44,134 nucleotides of DNA from a virus. The DNA is taken from the IMG/VR virus record IMGVR_UViG_3300047181_000115, positions 1-44,134 of that record. One strand, 5' to 3'. Made by a program: the position numbers and the translations under genes. The notes beneath the pieces were generated by a model. That model was not told the DNA's origin and did no database searches. It worked only from the letters and a program-made list of their open reading frames with translations. How positions within the stretch are numbered: position 1 is the first letter of the stretch; every line of letters starts with the position of its first letter. Of the stretch, positions 20,826 to 29,421 are shown piece by piece.

Positions 20826-22145
20826 ATGAACGTTGCGATGGTCGACATCCAGCGGGTGATCCCATACGCCCGCAATCCCCGGAAGAACGAGCTCGCGGTG
20901 GCCAAGGTGGCCGCCTCCATCAAGGAGTTCGGTTGGCGGCAGCCGATCGTCGTCGACAGTGAAATGGTCATCGTCGTCGGACACACCCGGTACCTGGCAG
21001 CCATGCAACTCGGGATGGAGAAGGTTCCGGTGCATGTGGCCGAGGGTTTGACCCCGGAGCAGGTCAAGGCGTACCGGATCATGGATAACCGATCGCATGA
21101 GTCTTCAGAGTGGGACGACTCGCTCCTGGCGATCGAACTGACCGAACTTAAAGATGCTGACTTCGACATGGATCTGACGGGGTTCGATGATGACGAACTC
21201 GCCGAGAAGTTGGCAGCTGGGATCGTGGGGACGGCGGGGCTAACCGATCCCGACGAGGTGCCAGAACCACCTGATGATGCGATCACGCAGCCGGGGGACC
21301 TGTGGATCTTAGGCGACCATCGCCTTCTGTGTGGGGACAGCAGCAGTGTGGCGGACGTTGATTACCTGCTCGGTGGGGCGACGATCCACCTGGTCAACAC
21401 CGATCCGCCGTACAACGTGAAGGTCGAGCCCCGCAGCAACAACGCGATCGCCGCCGGGAACAGCTCGTTTTCTAAGACGCATCACCAGAGCCTGGACCTC
21501 GCCCTTCATCCGGGGAAGGACAAGCCGACCACCAAGAAGATGCGGCCTAAAGACCGGCCGCTGATGAACGACTTCGTCTCTGACGAGGCGTTCGAGAAAC
21601 TCCTTCAGGCGTGGTTTGGGAATATCTCCCGGGTGCTGGAGCCGGGGAGGGGCTTCTACATCTGGGGCGGGTACGCCAACTGCGGGAACTATCCGCCGGT
21701 CTTGAAGGAGAACAAGCTCTACTTCGCGCAGGCGATCATCTGGGTAAAGGAGCACCCGGTCTTAACGCGCAAGGATTTCATGGGCAATCATGAATGGTGT
21801 TTTTATGGTTGGAAAGAAGGCGCTGCACACCACTGGCTGGGCCCCACGAACGCCACCGACGTCTGGTCGGTGAAGAAGGTCAACCCCCAGAGCATGATCC
21901 ACTTAACCGAGAAGCCGGTGGAGTTGGCGGTCCGGGCGATGCAGTACTCCTCGAGGCCCGGTGAAAACGTCCTGGACCTCTTCGGCGGGAGTGGATCGAC
22001 GCTGATCGCCGCGGAACAGACCGGCCGAAAGTCCTTCCTCATGGAGATCGACCCACCGTACTGCGACGTCATCGCGCAACGTTACGAGAACTTCACTGGC
22101 AAGAAACCCGAGAGGGTCCCGCGTGGCGAGCGCGTGGCTGTTTAA
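20826..22145 (+). CDS. ParB-like domain fused to DNA N-methyltransferase
   Basis: A 439-residue fusion. Residues 1-90 are a ParB/Srx-like domain (IPYARNPRKNE, VVVGHTRYLAAMQLG, the nucleotide-binding G-H-x-R motif). Residues about 150-430 are an N6-adenine or N4-cytosine methyltransferase: the catalytic DPPY in NTDPPYNV (about 194) comes before the SAM-binding DLFGGSGSTLIAAEQTG (about 382), the beta-class order. LTEKPVELA is the usual motif before it. Such genes beside the terminase are common in temperate phages; they probably protect phage DNA from host restriction or mark it for packaging. RBS AAGAGG lies before ATG 20826. Confidence 0.9.
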   Translation: MNVAMVDIQRVIPYARNPRKNELAVAKVAASIKEFGWRQPIVVDSEMVIVVGHTRYLAAMQLGMEKVPVHVAEGLTPEQVKAYRIMDNRSHESSEWDDSLLAIELTELKDADFDMDLTGFDDDELAEKLAAGIVGTAGLTDPDEVPEPPDDAITQPGDLWILGDHRLLCGDSSSVADVDYLLGGATIHLVNTDPPYNVKVEPRSNNAIAAGNSSFSKTHHQSLDLALHPGKDKPTTKKMRPKDRPLMNDFVSDEAFEKLLQAWFGNISRVLEPGRGFYIWGGYANCGNYPPVLKENKLYFAQAIIWVKEHPVLTRKDFMGNHEWCFYGWKEGAAHHWLGPTNATDVWSVKKVNPQSMIHLTEKPVELAVRAMQYSSRPGENVLDLFGGSGSTLIAAEQTGRKSFLMEIDPPYCDVIAQRYENFTGKKPERVPRGERVAV

Positions 22146-22257
22146 GTACATCCTACCATCCGACCTCAAGCGCTATCTCACGGAAGGATGGAGGGTGGTC
22201 GGACCCGGGCCCAATCTCGGGGGGTGGGGGTCGCTGATCGTCCGTCGGAAGGTATAA
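22123..22257 (+). CDS. 44-residue unknown protein between methyltransferase and terminase
   Basis: A short frame from GTG 22123, preceded by AGAGGG, to TAA 22255-22257, directly followed by the ATG of the small terminase. The protein reads MASAWLFKYILPSDLKRYLT and then EGWRVVGPGPNLGGWGSLIV, a small alpha/beta protein with a basic end. Its start overlaps the methyltransferase by 23 bases. The tight fit and the sensible protein sequence argue that it is real; function unknown. Confidence 0.55.
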   Translation: MASAWLFKYILPSDLKRYLTEGWRVVGPGPNLGGWGSLIVRRKV

Positions 22258-22842
22258 ATGGCAACCCAAACCTATCCGGTAGCGGTGATCTCCAAGTTGC
22301 TCGACCTATCCCCCCGGCGGGTGTATCAACTCGCCAACGAAGGAGTGATCCCCCGGGCGGAGAAGGGCCGATACGAGCTGGTTCCCGCGGTGCGCGGGTA
22401 CATCCGGTACCTGCGGGACCGTGCCATCGGAGTGGGTGCGCTGCCGGAGGACGCCGCCCGGGCGTGCCGGGCAAGGCTCATCAAAGCGCAAGCCGAGGCG
22501 CAGGAGATGGAGAACGAAAAAGTCCGCGGGGAGTTGATCCCGAAGGCGGTCGTAGGCCGTGCTTGGGGCGAGATGGCGATGGCGTTTCGAGCCAGATCCT
22601 TATCCATCCCCAAGAAAGCCCCCCCGCAGATCGTTGGAGTCAATTCGATCTCCGAGATCGAGGGGATTTTGGAGCAAATGACCATGGAAGCACTCGATGA
22701 ACTCAGCCGTGCAGATTACTCCGGAAGTACAGAGAGCGATTTCGAAGCTGAAGAAGGAGACGGCGTGGCTGGTGAAGCCGCCTCCGAAGCTGAACGTCAG
22801 CCAGTGGGCAGATCGGTATCGAAAGTTAAGCCCCGAAAGTAG
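22258..22842 (+). CDS. Terminase small subunit, Nu1-like
   Basis: A 194-residue protein. Residues 5-50 are a winged HTH (VAVISKLLDLSPRRVYQLANEG) as in lambda Nu1, followed by a helical region (ARLIKAQAEAQEMENEKVRGELIP) and an acidic Glu/Gly-rich tail. Nu1 proteins bind cos DNA and bring the large subunit to the cutting site. It is followed by the GpA-type large subunit, as expected. The 3' end overlaps the next gene by 146 bases in another frame, an unusually long overlap; the acidic tail is encoded there. Confidence 0.85.
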   Translation: MATQTYPVAVISKLLDLSPRRVYQLANEGVIPRAEKGRYELVPAVRGYIRYLRDRAIGVGALPEDAARACRARLIKAQAEAQEMENEKVRGELIPKAVVGRAWGEMAMAFRARSLSIPKKAPPQIVGVNSISEIEGILEQMTMEALDELSRADYSGSTESDFEAEEGDGVAGEAASEAERQPVGRSVSKVKPRK

Positions 22843-24613
22843 CGCCGAGCCCGGGCAATGGTTTACCGCTCGTGCGGAATACCAGCGCGGGATGATGGAT
22901 GCGTTCTCGGACCCATCCATCGAGACGGTTGTGGTCATGTCCTCTGCACAGGTGGGCAAGACCGAGATCATCAACAACGTGATCGGGTTCCACATTCATC
23001 AGGACCCGGCTCCGATCCTGTTGGTTCAACCGACGATCGAGATGGCCGAGACGTGGAGCAAGGACCGCCTTGCTCCGATGCTTCGAGATACGCCGGTCTT
23101 GAAGGGCCTTGTGAAAGACCCTCGCAGCCGCGATTCGGGGAACACGCTCCGCCAGAAGCAGTTCCCGGGTGGCCAGATCGCGATGGCCGGCGCGAACTCC
23201 GCGGCGTCGCTGGCGTCCAGGCCGGTGCGGCTGGTGCTGCTGGACGAGGTGGATCGCTTCCCACCGTCTGCCGGTACGGAAGGCGATCCGGTAAAGCTTG
23301 CGATCAAGCGCTCGACCACCTTCTGGAACCGGAAGGTGATCCTGACCTCGACGCCTACGACCAAGGGTGCCTCTCGGATCGAGCAAGCCTGGGAGGAGAG
23401 CGATCAGCGGCAATACGAGGTCCCCTGTCCCATATGCGGTAGCTACCAGACGCTGCAGTGGGGGCATATCAAGTGGGAGAAGAGCGAAAAAGGGAACCCC
23501 GAAGGGGTCAGGTACGAATGTGAACATTGCAGAGCGCAGCTCACCGAGGGCGACAAGCACCGGATGATCCGCAACGGCCGTTGGGTAATCGCCCGCCCGT
23601 GGATCAAGCACACGGCCGGGTTCCACATCAACGAGCTGTACTCGCCGTGGTCGTCTTGGAAAAACATCGTCGAGAACTTCTTGGAGGCCAAGAAGCGGCC
23701 TGAGACGCTGCGGGTATGGGTCAACACTTCTCTTGGCGAGACGTGGGAAGAGGAGGGGATCACCGTTGATGACGCCGCCCTTGGCGGCCGTCGCGAGGAT
23801 TACGGGATTGGGGATCCTCTGCCGGAGGGGATTCTTCTCCTCACCGCAGGTGTGGATGTTCAGGGCGACCGCATCGAGGCGACGGCCTGGGGCTTTGGGA
23901 TAGGCGAGGAATCCTGGGTGGTCCGGCACTCGGTCTTCCGTGGGAACCCGGAGACCTCGCTGCAAGTATGGCGGGATTTAGACGACTGGCTGCTTAAAGT
24001 CTATCCACACACTTCGGGGACCGTCCTGCGGATCGCCTCGGCGTGCGTGGACTCTGGCGGTCATGCCACCCAGCAGGTGTACGACTTCTGCCGCAAGCGT
24101 GAATCGCGACGTATCTGGCCGATCATCGGTCGCTCCGGGGCCGGCTTGCCGCTTTTGAAACTCACCCCCCGTCGCACCCGGGCGAAGGTGGTCTTAGGAA
24201 TCGTCGGAACGGATACGGCAAAGGGGCTGCTCTTCTCCCGATTGGGGTTGTCGGAGTTCGGCCCCGGGTACATCCATTTCCCACGGGATGTGGATGACGA
24301 GTGGTTCAAGCAGTTAACCGCAGAGAAGTTGATGACCAAGCATATAAAAGGGATCCCGACCCGGGTCTGGAAGCAGATCCGGGCGAGGAACGAAGCGTTG
24401 GACTGCGCTGTGTACGCCTTCGCCGCATACGCATCGCTGAACGCAAACCTCGAGCGAATCGCGCAGCGAACCGCGCAGCGGATGGAGATGCAGGCAGAGA
24501 AGGCCGCAACGGAAGAAACGTCCGACCGGAAGAATCCGGGAGAGATTCCAAGACCAGTGACGCCCCGCTGGCCTCATCGGCCCCGGGGCGGCTGGTTTGC
24601 AATCCGCTGGTGA
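22697..24613 (+). CDS. Terminase large subunit, GpA family
   Basis: A 638-residue protein of lambda gpA length (641). The ATPase has Walker A SSAQVGKTE (residues 82-90) and Walker B VRLVLLDEVDRFP. A zinc-binding pair CPIC...CEHC lies near residues 240-280, and the nuclease domain has TAGVDVQGDRIEA (about 382) with a further Asp in ACVDSGG. It cuts concatemers at cos and pumps DNA into the prohead. ATG 22697 gives the usual N-terminus before LNVSQWADRYRKLSP; GTG 22775 is a possible alternative that would shorten the overlap with Nu1. Family membership predicts cohesive DNA ends. Confidence 0.93.
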   Translation: MNSAVQITPEVQRAISKLKKETAWLVKPPPKLNVSQWADRYRKLSPESSAEPGQWFTARAEYQRGMMDAFSDPSIETVVVMSSAQVGKTEIINNVIGFHIHQDPAPILLVQPTIEMAETWSKDRLAPMLRDTPVLKGLVKDPRSRDSGNTLRQKQFPGGQIAMAGANSAASLASRPVRLVLLDEVDRFPPSAGTEGDPVKLAIKRSTTFWNRKVILTSTPTTKGASRIEQAWEESDQRQYEVPCPICGSYQTLQWGHIKWEKSEKGNPEGVRYECEHCRAQLTEGDKHRMIRNGRWVIARPWIKHTAGFHINELYSPWSSWKNIVENFLEAKKRPETLRVWVNTSLGETWEEEGITVDDAALGGRREDYGIGDPLPEGILLLTAGVDVQGDRIEATAWGFGIGEESWVVRHSVFRGNPETSLQVWRDLDDWLLKVYPHTSGTVLRIASACVDSGGHATQQVYDFCRKRESRRIWPIIGRSGAGLPLLKLTPRRTRAKVVLGIVGTDTAKGLLFSRLGLSEFGPGYIHFPRDVDDEWFKQLTAEKLMTKHIKGIPTRVWKQIRARNEALDCAVYAFAAYASLNANLERIAQRTAQRMEMQAEKAATEETSDRKNPGEIPRPVTPRWPHRPRGGWFAIRW

Positions 24614-24625
24614 AGGAGAGGGTAG

Positions 24626-25147
24626 ATGCCAGGGATTCCCGAGACGATCTACGCAGGCGACTCGCTTTCGTGGGCTGAAACCGCGGGGGAGTATCCCACC
24701 CCGACGTGGACGATGTACTACGCCATCCGGGGCGCATCGGCGCTGGACCTAATTTCCACTCCAAGCGGGTCGGAGCATGCATTATTAGCGACTGCTGTGC
24801 AGACAGCGGCCCTCACTCCCGGCCGATACTCCTGGCAGTCGTATGTGATCAAGGGAACGGGTGAGCGGTACACCATCGGGACTGGTACGGTCACCGTCCG
24901 CCCCAACCTCCCGGCGCAGTTCACCGGCTACGACGGGCGGTCGCACGCGCAGAAGGTACTAGACGCGATCGAAGCAACGATTGAGGGTCGGGCTTCGAAG
25001 GCGCAGGCATCCATAACCATCAACGGAAGGGCGATCACCTATATGCGGCCAGACGAGTTGCTGAGTTGGCGAGCGTCCTACCGGCGGGAGGTGGCCAGGG
25101 AGAAGGGCGAGAGCATGGTCGTCCGCGCCCAGTTCGGGAGCGCCTGA
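24626..25147 (+). CDS. gpW-like head-tail joining protein with N-terminal beta domain
   Basis: A 173-residue protein. The last 65 residues (AQKVLDAIEATIEGRA, then ITINGRAITYMRPDELLSWRASY) match the gpW fold, which joins the portal to the neck; lambda gpW has only 68 residues. The first 95 residues form a separate beta-rich domain (PTWTMYYAIRG, GRYSWQSYVIKGTGERY), an unusual addition. GGAGAGGG lies upstream. The stop overlaps the portal start (TGATG), and the gene holds the W position between terminase and portal. Confidence 0.72.
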   Translation: MPGIPETIYAGDSLSWAETAGEYPTPTWTMYYAIRGASALDLISTPSGSEHALLATAVQTAALTPGRYSWQSYVIKGTGERYTIGTGTVTVRPNLPAQFTGYDGRSHAQKVLDAIEATIEGRASKAQASITINGRAITYMRPDELLSWRASYRREVAREKGESMVVRAQFGSA

Positions 25148-26697
25148 TGGGAATCGTACGGCAATTCCTGCGGGACTACGGATACATTCACAAATCCGAT
25201 ATTCCCCGGGGCCAACGGCGAGCCTACGCCGCAGCCAGCATGAACCGGCTCTCGGGCGATTGGCTAACAACCGCCACGAGCATCGACCACGACATCCGCT
25301 CGGGGATGTCCGCCGTGCGATCCCGTGCGCGGGACCTGTCGCAGAACTCCGAGTTCGCCAAGGCGTACCTCCGGGCCGTGCGTAAAAACGTGGTCGGAAG
25401 CGAGGGCTTCGCGCTCCAGGTCAAGGCGGTGAACTACGAAAACAGCAAGGCCGTCTCCGACCGGATCGCCAACAGCAAACTGGAAACTGGTTTTTACGAC
25501 TGGGGGAAGCCTGATACGGCTACGGTCACCGGCAAGATCTCCTTCCGCAAGGCGCAGGAGGTCCTGATTGAGACCGTGGCTCGGGACGGTGAGGCATTCG
25601 TGCGCCTCGTCCGGGGGAGAAACGTCAACCGGTATGGATTCTCACTGCAGCTGATCGAGCCCGACTGGATCGACGAGAAGCACAACACCGAGCTTGGCAA
25701 CGGGAACATCATCCGCATGGGTGTGGAGATCGACCGGTGGAGACGGCCCGTGGCGTACCACGTAAGCACCCGCAACGACACGCTCGATCTGTACGGCACC
25801 ATCGTTCCAACGTCTCCGTACGTGCGGGTTCCCGCGGGCGACATGATCCACCTGTTTGACCCGGAACGGGCGGACCAGACCCGGGGGATCTCCTGGATGG
25901 CTCCGGCGATGGTGGGGCTGCATAACTTAAAAGGCTACATCGAGGCCGCCGTCATCAACGCCAGGGTCGGGGCCTCGAAGATGGGGTTCTTTCGGGATCC
26001 GACCGGGGGCGACGGCCCATACGAAGGAGACGGGAAGGACGTTGCCGGGAACCGGATCACGACGATCGAGCCGGGGATCTTCGAGGACATCGGGAGCAAG
26101 GAGTTCCACCCTTACGACCCGAAATACCCAGACCAGCAGTTCGATCCGTTTGTGAAGGCGATCCTTCGGGGGGTAAGCGCGGGGCTTGGCGTGTCGTTTT
26201 CTTCCCTATCGAACGACTTAACCGAGGTGAACTTCTCGTCGATCCGCGCGGGTTTAATCGAGGAGCGCGAGACGTGGAAGAGTTTGCAGGCGTGGTTTGT
26301 GGAGTCGTTTTTAAACCGCGTCTATTCCGAGTGGTTGGAGATGGCGCTTTTAAGCGAAGCGGTGACTCTCCCTTACGCGAAACTCTCCAAGTTCAACGCG
26401 CCGAAGTGGACCGGGCGCCGCTGGGCGTGGGTCGATCCGCTAAAGGACGTGGAGGCGTCGAAGGCCGCTGTCGCGGCTGGGTTTAAATCCGCGACGCAGA
26501 TCATCAACGAAGCGGGCGGCGACATCGAGGAGTTGTATCAGGAACTATCCGACGAAAAGGCGCTCGCCAAGGAGTACGGGCTTGAGTTCAGCCTCGGGGA
26601 AAAAAGCGCCTCCTCGCCCCCCGACGAAGGGGACGACGAGCTTCCGCCTAAGGGCAACGGCAAGGGGAACGGGAAGGCGGTAGCCGAGAACGCATAG
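25147..26697 (+). CDS. Phage portal protein, lambda family
   Basis: A 516-residue portal protein. The N-terminal part has the family pattern RAYAAASMNRLSGDW, then SRARDLSQNSEFAKAYLRAV and a conserved NVVGSEGF; later IEPDWIDEK, HLFDPERADQTRGISWMAPAM and GVSFSSLSNDLTEVNFSSIRAG are strong matches to the lambda gpB-like portals. Twelve copies form the ring through which DNA enters the head. ATG 25147 overlaps the stop of the gpW-like gene. The C-terminal tail is Gly/Lys-rich and acidic. A terminator hairpin follows. Confidence 0.93.
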   Translation: MGIVRQFLRDYGYIHKSDIPRGQRRAYAAASMNRLSGDWLTTATSIDHDIRSGMSAVRSRARDLSQNSEFAKAYLRAVRKNVVGSEGFALQVKAVNYENSKAVSDRIANSKLETGFYDWGKPDTATVTGKISFRKAQEVLIETVARDGEAFVRLVRGRNVNRYGFSLQLIEPDWIDEKHNTELGNGNIIRMGVEIDRWRRPVAYHVSTRNDTLDLYGTIVPTSPYVRVPAGDMIHLFDPERADQTRGISWMAPAMVGLHNLKGYIEAAVINARVGASKMGFFRDPTGGDGPYEGDGKDVAGNRITTIEPGIFEDIGSKEFHPYDPKYPDQQFDPFVKAILRGVSAGLGVSFSSLSNDLTEVNFSSIRAGLIEERETWKSLQAWFVESFLNRVYSEWLEMALLSEAVTLPYAKLSKFNAPKWTGRRWAWVDPLKDVEASKAAVAAGFKSATQIINEAGGDIEELYQELSDEKALAKEYGLEFSLGEKSASSPPDEGDDELPPKGNGKGNGKAVAENA

Positions 26698-26724
26698 TAC
26701 GGACAGGAAGAGCGAATCGAGAAG

Positions 26725-26751
26725 GGCCTTCGCAAGTTGGAAGGCCTTTTT
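26725..26751 (+). terminator. Rho-independent terminator after the portal gene
   Basis: GGCCTTC (26725-26731) and GAAGGCC (26740-26746) form a seven-base stem with an eight-base loop, followed by TTTTTC. It would limit read-through between portal and capsid genes. Confidence 0.75.
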
Positions 26752-26769
26752 CAATTGGAGGTGACAACG

Positions 26770-28692
26770 ATGGCAAAGATTGTTCCGCCGAAGCGGGAAA
26801 GCCGGATGTTCACCCTTTCCCGGGCGCAGATCAAAGAGGATGCAAGGACGGTCGACCTCGCATTCTCCTCCGAGGAGCCCGTATTGCGGGGCTGGGGGAT
26901 CGAGATCCTCGACCATGCTCCTGGCGCGATGCGGTCTGGCCGGGCGAATCAGGGGATCCCGCTACTGTTTAACCACGACCGCGACGCGCATCTTGGGGTT
27001 CTCGAGGATTGCCGCTGTGGCGACGACAGGAAGGCAAGGGGGGTCGCCAGGTTCTCGCGGTCGGCCCTGGCCGAAGAGAAGTGGCGGGACGTCTCTGACG
27101 GAATCTTAAAGGACGTATCCGTTGGCTATGCAGTCCATTACCTGCAGGAAATTCAACCCAAGGATCTGTCCCCCGACCTGGCGACGCTGGCGGCCCAGGA
27201 AAAGCTGCCCGTCTACCGGATCACGGACTGGGAGCCCTTCGAGGCCTCCCTCGTGACGGTTCCCGCGGATCCGACGGTCGGCGTCGGACGAGCCGCGGAA
27301 GCCCATCCCGAAGGGGGCGACGAGAAGAACGAGGAAGATCTGCCGCCAACACCAACCACTGTCATCGAGGAGGTAAGGAACATGCAGGAGCCGAAGCAGG
27401 ACATCGATCTCACGCATTACGAGCAGGACATGGAAAAGCAGCGCAAGCGGGCGGGGGACGACGCCCGGGAGAAGGAGCGCTCCCGCGTCCAGGGCATCAA
27501 CGACATCTACGAGAAGTTCCGGGCCTACGTCCCCGAATTCATCCGCCGGAAGGCGGTCGATGAGGGGATGCCGCTCCAGGACTACCAGGACATCGTCCTG
27601 AAGCGGATCGGGGACGGCTCGCCGATCGACACCCCGGTCACGGAGCTCGGGCTGTCCAAGCATGAGATCCGGCGGTACAGCATCACCCGGGCGATCCTCT
27701 CCCAGTGGAAGGAGTCCAACGTCGACGCCTCGTTCGAGCGGGCCTGCCACTCGGAGATCGAGAGGCGGCTCGGCGTCGCATCGAAGGGGATCTTCGTTCC
27801 GTTCGACGTGATGCGGCAGCCGGCGGACCCCAAGGGCACCGGGCGGCGAGATCTTTCCGTGGGGACGGCTGCTGCCGGAGGGTACCTCGTGGGGACCGAC
27901 CACCTGGGGTCGGAATTCATCGACCTGCTCCGCAACATGATGCTCATCCGCCAGCTCGGCGCGAAAGTGCTCTCGGGCCTGCGGGGGTCCGTCGTGATCC
28001 CGCGGCGCACGGCGGGCGCGACGACCTACTGGGTGACCGAGGGCACCCCGCCGTCGGAAGGCGCCAACACCTTCGGGCAGCTCTCGCTCTCCCCCAAGAG
28101 CGTGGCGGCGAACCTGGACTACACCAGAAATTTGCTCCTACAGTCCAACCCGTCGATCGATTCTCTGGTGAACGGGGACCTGGCCAAGGGGATCGCCCTG
28201 GCGGTCGACTTGGCAGCGTTCCACGGCTCCGGCGCGGCCGGGCAGCCGACCGGCATCGCCAACACCTCCGGCATCGGCTCGGTTACCGGCACGAGCATCG
28301 CCTACGGCGGGATGCTCGAGTTCCAGACCGACGTAGCCGCGGCGAACGCCCTCGCCGGCAACTGCGCCTACGTAACTACCCCGGCAGTGGCCGCGCTGCT
28401 CGCGCAGCGGGCCCGGTTCTCCAACACCGACACCCCGCTGTGGAAGGGGAACATCCTGCAGGCCGACGACGTGTGCGGCTTCCGTGGGTACTCCACGAAC
28501 CAGATCGCCGCGGGCAATCTCTTCTTCGGGGATTTCTCCCAGGTGTTTTTGGCCGAGTGGGGGGTGCTCGAGCTGGTCGTCGACCCGTACACCCAGAGCA
28601 AGAGCGGCATCATCCAGGTCACCGCGTTCCAGAGCGTGGACGTCGGAGTCCGCTACCCGGGGGCGTTCTCCCTGGCGACCAGCGTGACCTGA
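26770..28692 (+). CDS. Fused prohead protease-scaffold-HK97 major capsid protein
   Basis: A 640-residue fusion of maturation protease and capsid protein. Residues 1-180 are an HK97-type prohead protease with His69 (FNHD) and Ser117 (KDVSVGY) as catalytic residues. Residues about 195-300 are a charged coiled coil like a scaffolding delta domain. Residues 340-640 are the HK97-fold capsid protein (AAAGGYLVGTDHLGSEFIDLL, VIPRRTAGATTYWVTEG, then FFGDFSQVFLAEWG). Usually the protease is a separate gene. ATG 26770 follows TTGGAGGTG. Self-cleavage should release the capsid part after assembly. A strong terminator follows. Confidence 0.92.
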   Translation: MAKIVPPKRESRMFTLSRAQIKEDARTVDLAFSSEEPVLRGWGIEILDHAPGAMRSGRANQGIPLLFNHDRDAHLGVLEDCRCGDDRKARGVARFSRSALAEEKWRDVSDGILKDVSVGYAVHYLQEIQPKDLSPDLATLAAQEKLPVYRITDWEPFEASLVTVPADPTVGVGRAAEAHPEGGDEKNEEDLPPTPTTVIEEVRNMQEPKQDIDLTHYEQDMEKQRKRAGDDAREKERSRVQGINDIYEKFRAYVPEFIRRKAVDEGMPLQDYQDIVLKRIGDGSPIDTPVTELGLSKHEIRRYSITRAILSQWKESNVDASFERACHSEIERRLGVASKGIFVPFDVMRQPADPKGTGRRDLSVGTAAAGGYLVGTDHLGSEFIDLLRNMMLIRQLGAKVLSGLRGSVVIPRRTAGATTYWVTEGTPPSEGANTFGQLSLSPKSVAANLDYTRNLLLQSNPSIDSLVNGDLAKGIALAVDLAAFHGSGAAGQPTGIANTSGIGSVTGTSIAYGGMLEFQTDVAAANALAGNCAYVTTPAVAALLAQRARFSNTDTPLWKGNILQADDVCGFRGYSTNQIAAGNLFFGDFSQVFLAEWGVLELVVDPYTQSKSGIIQVTAFQSVDVGVRYPGAFSLATSVT

Positions 28693-28714
28693 TCGCGATG
28701 CTGACCACCAAGGA

Positions 28715-28748
28715 GGGCCGGGCGCTTTTGCCCGGCCCATCATCTTTT
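28715..28748 (+). terminator. Strong rho-independent terminator after the capsid gene
   Basis: GGGCCGGGC (28715-28723) and GCCCGGCCC (28730-28738) form a nine-base stem with loop GCTTTT, followed by ATCATCTTTT. The stem is the strongest of the window and would keep capsid transcript levels separate from those of downstream genes. Confidence 0.8.
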
Positions 28749-28763
28749 ACCGAAGGAGGAAGG

Positions 28764-29030
28764 ATGAAGACCGTCGTCATTACATACAAGGGTGTTGTGA
28801 TCAAAGATCCGCATCAGCCGTTTGGGAAGCGTGCGGGGGCTGGGGACGTGGTCAGCGTCAGCGACGATGACGCGACCCTGCTGATCGGGATGGGCAGAGC
28901 CAAACTCTACGATCCGCCGAAGGAGCCCCCGAAGGTGGATCCGGAGAAAGAGTGGGAGAAGGAGCCGGCGAGGGAGCTGAAGAAGGAAGCGCACAGCGCC
29001 CTGCCAAGACCCGAGCGGAAAAAGGAGTAG
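28764..29030 (+). CDS. Small head protein, unknown
   Basis: An 88-residue protein with a beta-rich first half (MKTVVITYKGVVIKDP, GDVVSVSDDDATLLIGMGRAKL) and a Pro/Lys/Glu-rich tail. The first half resembles small proteins encoded just after the capsid gene in many siphophages (FI-like position), but no family is certain. GGAGGAAGG precedes the ATG, and the gene is four bases upstream of the next. Confidence 0.65.
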   Translation: MKTVVITYKGVVIKDPHQPFGKRAGAGDVVSVSDDDATLLIGMGRAKLYDPPKEPPKVDPEKEWEKEPARELKKEAHSALPRPERKKE

Positions 29031-29034
29031 AGCC

Positions 29035-29412
29035 ATGCAGGAGATCCTAGGTGCAAGCGTGCTTTCCCTGTTCGACCCGTCCGATCGCTCTGCGTCGGCG
29101 AACGGCACCGCGGTCGATATTCTCAGCTACGAGGGCCAGGCCGCCGCGATCCTCCAGTCTGCGGCGGGCACGGGTACGACCCCAACACTCGATGTGAGAC
29201 TTCAGGATTCATCCGACGGCTCCACGGATTGGGCGGATGTTACCGGCGCGGCATTCGCGCAGGTGACAAACGTCGCCGCATCCACGCAGATCGTCAAGTT
29301 CAACGCCTCGGCGGTCAGGCGATACGTCCGGGCGGTGGCGACGATCGCTGGAACGACCCCGTCGTTTACCTGCGCCGCCTCCTTCGTCGGCAAGAAGCAG
29401 ATCATCCCATAA
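29035..29412 (+). CDS. Putative head decoration/accessory protein
   Basis: A 125-residue beta-rich protein with no cysteine pairs or charged core: SLFDPSDRSASANGTAV, then DVRLQDSSDGSTDWADVTG and VRRYVRAVATIAGTTPSFT. The pattern is like phage proteins that store or decorate the capsid surface and are encoded after the capsid gene; this is inference from position and composition. Its stop is nine bases before the FII-like gene. Confidence 0.6.
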   Translation: MQEILGASVLSLFDPSDRSASANGTAVDILSYEGQAAAILQSAAGTGTTPTLDVRLQDSSDGSTDWADVTGAAFAQVTNVAASTQIVKFNASAVRRYVRAVATIAGTTPSFTCAASFVGKKQIIP

Positions 29413-29421
29413 AGACCCGAC

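Noticed and set aside
22826-23965. 379-codon open frame on the minus strand
   Set aside because: It is antisense to the terminase ATPase domain, low in recognisable motifs and rich in Arg/Pro/Gly as expected for a shadow frame.
27705-28760. Long plus-strand frame within the capsid gene
   Set aside because: It is an alternative frame of the capsid domain with Arg/Gly-rich nonsense sequence; only its end (28764-29030) is a real gene with its own ribosome site.
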